7,113 nucleotides of DNA from a bacterium (lineage in GTDB: Bacteria > Patescibacteriota > Patescibacteriia > JAACEG01). The stretch covers positions 1 through 7,113 of the forward strand of contig JALULG010000178.1 in NCBI GenBank assembly GCA_027040785.1, given 5' to 3'. The translations under genes and the position numbers were made by a program. Shown here one piece after another: positions 1 to 5,948 of the stretch. A model generated the notes under the pieces. It had not been told where the DNA came from. It did no database searches and saw nothing but the letters and a program-made list of their open reading frames with translations. Every line of letters begins with the position of its first letter. Position 1 is the first letter of the stretch.

Positions 1-1
1 T

Positions 2-1828
2 ATCACAATTATTTTTTTATTATTTTTTTTATTTTTAAGATTTTTTTATATTCAGATTATCAGAGGAACTTATTATTTAAGTAAGGCTGAAGGGAATAGG
101 ATTAAAATAAAAATAATTAACGCCAAAAGAGGAGTAATATATGATAAATTTGGTATTCAACTTTCTTTTAATAAGGCCAATTTTGTTTTATCGATAATTC
201 CCAAGGATTTGTTTTTGAATAGAAATTATTCTTGGGGTTATTTATGTCGCCAAAAAGAAAAAGAAAAAGATTGTAAAATTGAGGTTGAAAATTTTTTGTA
301 TGATTTTTTGGATAATAATTTAAAAAATCATATTCCCAAAAGAGAGTTAAGTAAAATTTTTTCAAAAATTAAAATTAAAAGTGAGAACAAAATAATTGTT
401 CAAGAAAAAATTCCTTATCAAGAAGCTTTGCTTTTATTTGAGGAAAATAATCCGGGGATTTATTTGGATATTAACACTTTTAGAAAGTATAAAAAATCTC
501 AAAGTATTTCACATTGGATCGGTTATACCGGAAAAATCAACCAAGAAGAATTAAAAAAGAATAAAAATTACAATTTGAATGATTATATTGGAAAAACGGG
601 TTTGGAAAAGTATTATGAAAAAGATTTAAAAGGAAAAAATGGAAATATTGAAATTGAGGTTAATGCTCTTGGAAAAGAGCTCAGAGTGGTAAGTGAAAAA
701 AGGCCCAAGAGCGGAAAAAATCTTTTACTAACGATTGATTATGAATTTCAAAAAGAAGTAGAGAGTATTTTAAGAAAATATCTTTTAAAATTTAAAAAGA
801 AAAAAGGAGTTGTTATTGCAATGGATCCGAATAATGGCGGTATATTGGCTTCGGTAAGTTTACCCTCTTTTTCTGTTAATGATTTTGCTTATAAGGTAGA
901 TCCGAAAATATATAAAAAATTAATCAATGATCCCGATAAACCTTTGTTTGATAGAGCGGTTTTAGGAGAGTATCCCTCCGGTTCCATTATAAAACCGGTT
1001 GTGGCGGCGATTGCTTTAAATGAAGGGATTATAACGCCGAAAACGACTTTTTTAAGTACCGGTGGAATATCTGTTGGAAAATGGTTTTTTCCGGATTGGC
1101 GAGCCGGCGGGCATGGAAGAGTGAATGTTCGCCAAGCAATTGCCAATTCTGTTAATACATTTTTTTATATTACCGTTGGCGGTTATCATAATTTTAAAGG
1201 ATTGGGGGTTGAAAAATTGGTTGAGGGAGAAAGGCTGTTTGGATTAAGCCAAAAAACAGGTATTGATTTGCCGTATGAAGCCAATGGTTTTTTGCCGAAT
1301 AAAAAATGGAAAAAAGAAAAAAAAGGAGAGGTGTGGTATGTGGGAGATACTTATCATTTAGCTATTGGTCAAGGAGATTTGCTGATTACCCCTTTGCAAG
1401 CGGTTTTGTTTACCTCCACGATAGCCAATGGAGGAATTCTTTATAAACCCCATTTTTTAAAATCTTTTTTGGACGAAAAAGGAAAAGTGATTGATAATTA
1501 TAAGATTGTGAAAATAAGAGAGGATTTTATTTCTGCTAAAAATATTAAAATCAGCGCTTTGGGAATGAGGGATTGTGTCCGTTACGGAAGTTGCCGGGCT
1601 TTAAAATCTTTGCCGTTTGAAAGCGCCGGTAAGACGGGAACAGCCCAACATGGGGGAGGCGATCCTCATGCTTGGTTTATTTCTTTTGCTCCTTTTAAAA
1701 ATCCTCAAATAGCATTGGTGGTTTTGGTTGAGGACGGAGAGGAGGGGTCCAGGGTGGCCGTTCCCATAGCCAAAGAAATTTTAAATTGGTATTTTATCCA
1801 CAGAATCTCAATAAAAAATAAGTATTGA
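2..1828 (+). CDS. mrdA: Penicillin-binding protein 2 (peptidoglycan D,D-transpeptidase), 5'-truncated
   Basis: This is a class B penicillin-binding protein that cross-links peptidoglycan during elongation, anchored in the membrane with its catalytic domain outside. The frame is open from base 2 to the TGA at 1826-1828 (608 codons visible), so the gene starts before the window. A TTG at 209 is not a credible start, because the family's N-terminus is encoded upstream of it. Numbering from base 2: a Phe/Leu-rich membrane segment (about 1-20), then the dimerisation-domain signature RGVIYDKFG (43-51), then the transpeptidase domain from about 268. Active-site motifs are SIIK (Ser328, Lys331), SVN (383-385) and KTGTA (544-548), followed by PHAWFISFAP. 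E. coli PBP2 has its catalytic serine at about 330 and SxD as the second motif; here the second motif is SxN. By comparison about 25 N-terminal residues are missing. Neighbouring mreC or rodA genes are not visible. FtsI-type PBP3 is the alternative, but motif order and the N-terminal signature favour PBP2. Confidence 0.93.
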   Translation: MTIIFLLFFLFLRFFYIQIIRGTYYLSKAEGNRIKIKIINAKRGVIYDKFGIQLSFNKANFVLSIIPKDLFLNRNYSWGYLCRQKEKEKDCKIEVENFLYDFLDNNLKNHIPKRELSKIFSKIKIKSENKIIVQEKIPYQEALLLFEENNPGIYLDINTFRKYKKSQSISHWIGYTGKINQEELKKNKNYNLNDYIGKTGLEKYYEKDLKGKNGNIEIEVNALGKELRVVSEKRPKSGKNLLLTIDYEFQKEVESILRKYLLKFKKKKGVVIAMDPNNGGILASVSLPSFSVNDFAYKVDPKIYKKLINDPDKPLFDRAVLGEYPSGSIIKPVVAAIALNEGIITPKTTFLSTGGISVGKWFFPDWRAGGHGRVNVRQAIANSVNTFFYITVGGYHNFKGLGVEKLVEGERLFGLSQKTGIDLPYEANGFLPNKKWKKEKKGEVWYVGDTYHLAIGQGDLLITPLQAVLFTSTIANGGILYKPHFLKSFLDEKGKVIDNYKIVKIREDFISAKNIKISALGMRDCVRYGSCRALKSLPFESAGKTGTAQHGGGDPHAWFISFAPFKNPQIALVVLVEDGEEGSRVAVPIAKEILNWYFIHRISIKNKY

Positions 1829-1853
1829 CAGTTTTCTAAAAAAATATTATACT
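1825..1853 (+). promoter_or_regulatory. Sigma70-type promoter for greA
   Basis: A perfect -35 TTGACA (1825-1830), a 17 bp spacer and a -10 TATACT (1848-1853, 5 of 6 to consensus). The -35 box contains the TGA stop codon of the PBP2 gene. Predicted transcription start is near 1860, leaving a leader of about 22 bases before the greA ATG at 1882. Inferred from consensus and spacing only. Confidence 0.8.
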
Positions 1854-1881
1854 TTTGGCATTGATTTTTAATATAAATTAT

Positions 1882-2340
1882 ATGAATCAACAATTTTTAA
1901 CAAAAGAAGGTTTAAAAAAAATCAAAGAAGAATTAGCTGAATTAAAAAATGTTAAACGTCCTCAATTGATAGAAAGGATTAAAAACGCCAAAGAATTGGG
2001 TGATTTAAGCGAGAACGCCGATTATCAATCCGCCAAAGAAGAGCAAGCTTTTATGGAAGGTAAAATTTTAGAATTGGAAAATCTTATTAAGAATGCCATT
2101 GTGGTTGAAAAACATAAAAACGGTGGTATTGTAGAAATCGGTTCTCAAGTAAAAATAGAAACTAATGGTAAGACTTTTGAATATACGATTACAGGATCAA
2201 ACGAAGCCGATCCGTTAGCGGGAAAAATATCTAACGAATCTCCTTTGGGAATGGAAATGTTGGGTAAAAAGAAAGGAGATGAGTTTGTTTTAAAAACCCC
2301 AAACGGGGAGATAAAATATAAAATATTGGAAGTAAAATAA
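1882..2340 (+). CDS. greA: Transcription elongation factor GreA
   Basis: GreA enters the secondary channel of RNA polymerase and stimulates cleavage of backtracked RNA so that stalled elongation complexes restart. The product is 152 residues, close to the usual 158 or so. The N-terminal coiled-coil (about 5-75) carries the tip signature GDLSENADYQSAK, with acidic Asp41 and Glu44 at the positions that bind the catalytic metal in E. coli GreA. The C-terminal FKBP-like domain (about 80-152) contains the family signature ISNESPLGMEMLGKKKGD (117-134). An in-frame TTG at 1855 would add nine residues, but it lies upstream of the predicted transcription start near 1860, and the ATG at 1882 gives the normal N-terminus MNQQFLTKEGL. 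There is no Shine-Dalgarno site before this ATG. The gene follows its own promoter and is 19 bases ahead of the ACP-like gene, with which it is probably co-transcribed. Confidence 0.96.
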   Translation: MNQQFLTKEGLKKIKEELAELKNVKRPQLIERIKNAKELGDLSENADYQSAKEEQAFMEGKILELENLIKNAIVVEKHKNGGIVEIGSQVKIETNGKTFEYTITGSNEADPLAGKISNESPLGMEMLGKKKGDEFVLKTPNGEIKYKILEVK

Positions 2341-2348
2341 AAACAAAA

Positions 2349-2354
2349 AAGGAG
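2349..2354 (+). promoter_or_regulatory. Shine-Dalgarno site of the ACP-like gene
   Basis: AAGGAG lies five bases before the ATG at 2360. It is the only strong, well-placed Shine-Dalgarno site seen in front of any complete gene in this window, and it fixes the start of the small gene. Confidence 0.75.
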
Positions 2355-2359
2355 TAAAA

Positions 2360-2623
2360 ATGGACGAGGAAAAAATTTTTTCTGAAATTAAAAGTGTATT
2401 AGAAAACTTTTTTAATGTTTCAAATATTCGGAGAGAAACAAAATTTAAGGAAGATTTAAAATTTTCTCAGGTTGATATTGAAGATCTGAAAATGTTTATT
2501 GAATCTTCTTTCAACGTTTTTCTTTCGGAAAATGAAATGGAAACTATAGAGGAACTTATCATGGAAGTAAAGAAGGAAATAACAAATTCGTCTTTATTTT
2601 ATGCAGTGGCTCATACAATTTGA
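2360..2623 (+). CDS. Acyl-carrier-protein-like small protein lacking the phosphopantetheine serine
   Basis: An 87-residue acidic, predicted helical protein that aligns without gaps to bacterial acyl carrier proteins across helices I-III. Its FKEDLKFSQVDIEDLKMFI (29-47) matches the ACP stretch FVEDLGADSLDTVELVMAL, and FNVFLSENEMETIEEL (51-66) matches the helix II-III region. In ACPs the 4'-phosphopantetheine arm is attached to the Ser of DSL. Here that position is Gln37, and the neighbouring Ser36 sits where the helix-capping Asp normally is. The protein is therefore unlikely to carry acyl groups in the usual way, unless the loop shifts by one residue. About ten residues after the last ACP helix (from about 76, ending AVAHTI) look like an added tail. 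The gene has a strong Shine-Dalgarno site, follows greA by 19 bases and is followed at once by a terminator. Carrier-protein fold is the best guess from my own alignment; the function is unknown. Confidence 0.7.
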   Translation: MDEEKIFSEIKSVLENFFNVSNIRRETKFKEDLKFSQVDIEDLKMFIESSFNVFLSENEMETIEELIMEVKKEITNSSLFYAVAHTI

Positions 2624-2628
2624 TTTTT

Positions 2629-2657
2629 TAAGGGGATAAAATTCCCCTTATTTTTTT
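2629..2657 (+). terminator. Rho-independent terminator after the greA/ACP-like unit
   Basis: An 8 bp perfect stem (TAAGGGGA at 2629-2636 with TCCCCTTA at 2643-2650), a 6-base loop (2637-2642) and a run of seven T (2651-2657). It starts six bases after the ACP-like stop codon. The orientation fits + strand transcription; the reverse strand lacks a matching T-run, so it is one-directional. The last two T bases are shared with the next promoter's -35 box. Confidence 0.92.
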
Positions 2658-2684
2658 GACAATTTTCTTGAAAATGGTTATTAT
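2656..2684 (+). promoter_or_regulatory. Sigma70-type promoter for the lysS operon
   Basis: A perfect -35 TTGACA (2656-2661), a 17 bp spacer and a -10 TATTAT (2679-2684, 5 of 6 to consensus). A perfect TATAAT overlaps at 2684-2689, but its spacer to this -35 would be 22 bp, which is too long. With the TATTAT box, transcription would start near 2691 and leave a leader of about 63 bases before lysS. I see no T-box, riboswitch or stable hairpin in that leader. The -35 begins inside the preceding terminator's T-tract. Confidence 0.78.
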
Positions 2685-2753
2685 ATAATAACAAGTTAAA
2701 CAGTTTTTTTGGAATAAAAGAAAGAAATTATTTCAAAAAAAAGATATTTTATT

Positions 2754-4214
2754 ATGGAAAATTTACAAGAAAGAGCGGATAGAGTAAAAAAATTGGAAAA
2801 TTTAAAAGGGAAAGGAATTAATCCATATCCTTCACAATGTCAAAGAACTGATAAGATTTCAAATATATTGAAAATATTTGATGATTTGGAAAAAAAAGAG
2901 AAGGAAATAAGTATTGTTGGTAGAATAAAAAGTCTTAGAAGACATGGTAATTTGACTTTTGTCACCATTCAGGATGGTAGTGGTACCATTCAAATTGCGA
3001 TTTCCAAAAAAGAAGTTGGGGCGGAAGAATATAAAATTTTTATTAAAAATTTTGATATTGGAGATTTTATTCAGGCAAAAGGTTTTTTGTTTGTAACTCA
3101 TAAAGGAGAAAAAAGTTTGAATGTTAAATCTTATTTAATGCTTTCAAAAGCGTTAAGACCTTTGCCCGATAAATGGTCCGGCTTAAAAGATGAGGAAGAA
3201 AAACTTCGAAAAAGATATTTAGATATTTTAATGAATCCGGAAATCAAAGAAATGTTTATTAAGAAATCCATTTTTTGGAACTCGGTAAGATCTTTTTTAA
3301 TCAAAAAAGGTTTTTTGGAAGTTGAAACGCCCGTTTTGGAAAATACCACCGGGGGGGCTGATGCCAGACCTTTTATTACTCATCATAATGCCTTGGATAT
3401 TGATGTTTATTTAAGGATTTCAATGGGGGAGTTATGGCAAAAAAGATTAATGGTTGCCGGATATGAAAAGACTTTTGAATTGGGTAGGCAATTCAGAAAC
3501 GAAGGAATGGATGCCGAACATTTGCAAGATTATACCCAAATGGAATTTTATTGGGCTTATGCAAATTATGAAGATGGAATGAAATTGGTGGAGGGAATGT
3601 ACAAGTATGTTATTAAAAAAACTTTTGGTAAATTAAAATTTGAAATTAACGGTTTTCAAATTGATTTTGGAAAAAAATGGGAAAAGTACGATTACGCGGA
3701 AACGGTTAAGAAATATACCGGAATTGATATTTTTAATACCGATATTAATGAAATAGAAAATAAATTGAAAGAACTGAAAGTTAATTATGATAAAAAAGGT
3801 TTTAATATTACTAGAGCGATTGATAATTTATGGAAATATTGTCGCAAAAAAATAGCCGGGCCGGGATTTTTAATAGGTTTACCTTTAATCGTTTCTCCTT
3901 TGGCTAAAAAATCTGAAAAAAATTTATTGATTACGGAACGTTTTCAACCAATCATTGCCGGTTCTGAATTGGGAAACGGGTATAGTGAATTAAATGATCC
4001 TTTGGATCAAGCCAAACGTTTTGCCGAACAACAAAAATTAAGGGATACCGGGGATGATGAAGCTCAAATGTATGATAAAGAATTTGTGGAGGCCTTGGAA
4101 TATGGAATGCCCCCGACTTGCGGTTTTGGAATGAGTGAGCGAGTTTTTTCTTTTTTAATGAACAAACCGGCTCGTGAGTGTCAAATTTTTCCTTTAATGA
4201 AACCGAAGAAGTAG
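2754..4214 (+). CDS. lysS: Lysyl-tRNA synthetase, class II
   Basis: This cytoplasmic enzyme charges tRNA-Lys with lysine using ATP. The 486-residue product has an N-terminal OB-fold anticodon-binding domain (about 53-130, starting ISIVGRIKSLRRHG) and a class II catalytic core. Motif 1 is around 184-195 (KKGFLEVETPVL), followed by ADARPFITHHNALD. Motif 2 is FRNEGMDAEHLQDYTQMEF (Arg248, Glu250). Motif 3 is GFGMSERVFSFLM (Arg463), ending IFPLMKP. Residues that bind lysine in the E. coli enzymes appear conserved: Glu226, Glu264, Tyr266, and the NGYSE stretch (408-412). Two differences from E. coli stand out: one extra residue in RISMGELWQKRL where E. coli has RIAPELYLKRL, and motif 3 one residue shorter than GLGIGIDR. 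The ATG at 2754 has no clear Shine-Dalgarno site but gives a normal N-terminus. It is the first gene of a four-gene cluster; its stop is two bases before the next ATG. Confidence 0.96.
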   Translation: MENLQERADRVKKLENLKGKGINPYPSQCQRTDKISNILKIFDDLEKKEKEISIVGRIKSLRRHGNLTFVTIQDGSGTIQIAISKKEVGAEEYKIFIKNFDIGDFIQAKGFLFVTHKGEKSLNVKSYLMLSKALRPLPDKWSGLKDEEEKLRKRYLDILMNPEIKEMFIKKSIFWNSVRSFLIKKGFLEVETPVLENTTGGADARPFITHHNALDIDVYLRISMGELWQKRLMVAGYEKTFELGRQFRNEGMDAEHLQDYTQMEFYWAYANYEDGMKLVEGMYKYVIKKTFGKLKFEINGFQIDFGKKWEKYDYAETVKKYTGIDIFNTDINEIENKLKELKVNYDKKGFNITRAIDNLWKYCRKKIAGPGFLIGLPLIVSPLAKKSEKNLLITERFQPIIAGSELGNGYSELNDPLDQAKRFAEQQKLRDTGDDEAQMYDKEFVEALEYGMPPTCGFGMSERVFSFLMNKPARECQIFPLMKPKK

Positions 4215-4216
4215 AT

Positions 4217-4618
4217 ATGCCAAAAGTGATGATTTTTGGAACTTTTGACGGCTTGCATAAAGGACATATTTTTTTTATTGAAAGGGCGATGGAATACGGC
4301 GATAAATTAATTATCGTGGTTGCTAGAGATAAAACCGTTAAAAAGCTAAAAGGACGCAAACCTAAATTTTCCGAAAAAGAAAGAGTGGAAAATATTAAAA
4401 AAAAGAAATTTGGAGCAAAAATTGTTTTGGGGCAATTAAAAAATAAGTATAAAATTATTGAACATTATGACCCGGATATTATTTGTTTGGGTTATGATCA
4501 AAAATTTTTTACTGAAAATTTAAAAGAAGAATTATCAAAAAGAGGTTTAAAAACGGAAATTGTCAGGTTAAAAGCTTATAAACCGGAAATATATAAATCA
4601 TCTAAAATATTTAAATAA
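4217..4618 (+). CDS. Cytidylyltransferase-family protein, probable archaeal-type FAD synthase (RibL-like)
   Basis: A 133-residue single-domain nucleotidyltransferase of the HxGH superfamily, which transfers AMP or CMP from a nucleoside triphosphate to a phosphorylated acceptor. The N-terminal VMIFGTFDGLHKGH (4-17) contains the nucleotide-binding HKGH motif. ARDKTVKKLKG (36-46) and the later LGYDQ (91-95) resemble archaeal FAD synthetase RibL, which adenylylates FMN. The C-terminal KSSKI (127-131) stands where glycerol-3-phosphate cytidylyltransferases (TagD) carry RTxGISTT, which argues against TagD. An in-frame GTG at 4178 would add 13 residues inside the lysS reading region; the ATG at 4217, two bases after the lysS stop, begins exactly at the conserved first strand. 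Substrate is inferred, not proven. No riboflavin kinase domain is fused, unlike bacterial RibF. The position between lysS and serS suggests co-transcription rather than a shared pathway. Confidence 0.85.
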   Translation: MPKVMIFGTFDGLHKGHIFFIERAMEYGDKLIIVVARDKTVKKLKGRKPKFSEKERVENIKKKKFGAKIVLGQLKNKYKIIEHYDPDIICLGYDQKFFTENLKEELSKRGLKTEIVRLKAYKPEIYKSSKIFK

Positions 4619-4624
4619 AAATTT

Positions 4625-5947
4625 ATGTTGGATATAAAATTTATCAGAGAACATAAAAAGGAAATAAAGGAAGCGGCTAAAAATAAAAATATAGATTTGG
4701 ATATTGATAAATTGTTGGAAATTGATAAAAAGAGACGAAAACTTTTAAAGGAGCTTAATGAATTACAGGAAAAAAGAAATTTATTATCAGAAAAGAATAA
4801 AACTAAAAAGCCGAGTTCCGAAGATATAGAAAAAGGAAGAAAAATTAAAGAAGAAATTGCTCAAAAAGAAAAAGAGTTTGAAGAGATAAAAGAGAAATAT
4901 AACACTTTAATGGTTATGGTTCCAACCATTCCTTCTCCGGATACTCCGATCGGCAAAGATGATAGCGATAATGTGGAAATTTATCGTTGGGGAGAGGTTC
5001 CGAAGTTTGATTTTAAACCTAAAAGTCATATTGAACTGGCTGAAGATTTGGATTTGATTGATTTTAAAAAAGGAGCGGAGGTGGCCGGTTATCGAGGTTA
5101 TTTTTTGAAAAATGAGGCCGTAATTTTGCAGATGGCTTTAATGATGTTTGCTTTGGAGAAATTAATTTCCAAAGGTTTTGTTCCGATGATTCCGCCAACC
5201 TTGGTGAGGGAATTTGCTTTATTCGGTAGTGGCTATTTTGCCGGTAATAAATTTAACCCGGAAATAGACGAAATTTATAAAATAGAAAATATTGACAAAG
5301 ATCAAACCGGGAAGAAAAGGAAAGAAAATAAATTTTTAGTTGGAACCGCCGAACCCTCTTTATTGGCTTATTTTTCAAATACGGTTTTGAATGAAAATGA
5401 TTTGCCTAAAAAAGTTTGCGGTTTTTCTCAATGCTACAGATCTGAAATAGGTAGTTACGGAAAAGATACCAAAGGACTTTATCGTGTTCATGAGTTTATG
5501 AAAGTTGAACAGGTCTGTTTGACAAAGGCAAACATAGAAGAATCTGAAAAAATGCATCAAGAAATGCTGGAAATCAGTAAAGAACTTCATGAAGATTTAG
5601 GTTTGCCATATCGCGTTTTACAGATTTGTACCGGAGATATGAGTGCCGGAAAATATAAAATGTTTGATATAGAAGCTTGGATACCGAGTAGAAACGCTTA
5701 TGGGGAAACCGGTTCGGCTTCAAATTTTTTAGACTGGCAATCTAGGAGATTGAATGTTAGGTATAAAACAAGCAATGGGAAAAAAAGATTTGTTTATATG
5801 CTAAATAACACCGCTTTGGCCAGCCCAAGGCCGATTATAGCTATATTGGAAAATTTCCAACAAAAAGATGGTTCAGTAATAATTCCAAAAGTATTAAGAA
5901 AATGGTTTCCAAATGGTATAAAAAGAATAAAACCTAAAAATAAATAA
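4625..5947 (+). CDS. serS: Seryl-tRNA synthetase, class II
   Basis: This cytoplasmic enzyme charges tRNA-Ser (and tRNA-Sec where present) with serine. The 440-residue product is close to the E. coli length of 430. The N-terminal domain starts MLDIKFIREHKKEIK and has a long charged coiled-coil arm (about 27-97), which grips the long variable arm of tRNA-Ser. The catalytic core has the TAE serine-binding motif (241-243). Motif 2 is CYRSEIGSYGKDTKGLYRVH (Arg272, Glu274) followed by EFMKVEQ. Motif 3 is NNTALASPRPIIAILENFQQ (Arg402). Canonical motif 3 reads NGSGLAVGRTLVAILEN; the spacing and arginine are kept here but the glycines are replaced. The ATG at 4625 lies six bases after the previous stop, with no Shine-Dalgarno site. 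The downstream aminotransferase starts one base after the stop codon, so translational coupling is likely. Confidence 0.96.
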   Translation: MLDIKFIREHKKEIKEAAKNKNIDLDIDKLLEIDKKRRKLLKELNELQEKRNLLSEKNKTKKPSSEDIEKGRKIKEEIAQKEKEFEEIKEKYNTLMVMVPTIPSPDTPIGKDDSDNVEIYRWGEVPKFDFKPKSHIELAEDLDLIDFKKGAEVAGYRGYFLKNEAVILQMALMMFALEKLISKGFVPMIPPTLVREFALFGSGYFAGNKFNPEIDEIYKIENIDKDQTGKKRKENKFLVGTAEPSLLAYFSNTVLNENDLPKKVCGFSQCYRSEIGSYGKDTKGLYRVHEFMKVEQVCLTKANIEESEKMHQEMLEISKELHEDLGLPYRVLQICTGDMSAGKYKMFDIEAWIPSRNAYGETGSASNFLDWQSRRLNVRYKTSNGKKRFVYMLNNTALASPRPIIAILENFQQKDGSVIIPKVLRKWFPNGIKRIKPKNK

Positions 5948-5948
5948 A

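Noticed and set aside
11..47. T-rich start of the window as a terminator or low-complexity repeat
   Set aside because: It reads in frame as the Phe/Leu membrane segment of PBP2 and has no hairpin before it.
889..1146. Minus-strand open frames (also at 168-365, 1705-1893, 2859-3101, 3131-3349, 3952-4359, 5375-5590)
   Set aside because: All lie opposite well-supported genes, and I recognised no domain in them.
1855..1881. TTG start for greA adding nine residues
   Set aside because: It lies at or before the predicted transcription start near 1860, overlaps the promoter edge, and the extra residues are absent from normal GreA N-termini.
1826..1882. UGA recoded as glycine, as in some CPR lineages
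   Set aside because: TGA occurs only at the natural ends of the PBP2 and ACP-like genes, and no gene contains an in-frame TGA.
2684..2689. Perfect TATAAT as the -10 box of the lysS promoter
   Set aside because: The spacer to TTGACA would be 22 bp; the overlapping TATTAT gives 17 bp. TTGAAA at 2668 is only 10 bp from it. It may still help local melting.
2691..2753. T-box, riboswitch or small RNA in the lysS leader
   Set aside because: About 63 bases, A/T-rich, with no stable hairpin or T-box specifier structure visible.
3351..3357. Seven-G run in lysS as a programmed slippage site
   Set aside because: It encodes conserved Gly-Gly of TTGGADARPF and the frame is intact through the gene; the run is notable only as a sequencing-error risk.
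4178..4216. GTG start for the RibL-like gene overlapping lysS
   Set aside because: The ATG at 4217 begins right at the conserved first strand; the added residues are lysS sequence read in another frame.
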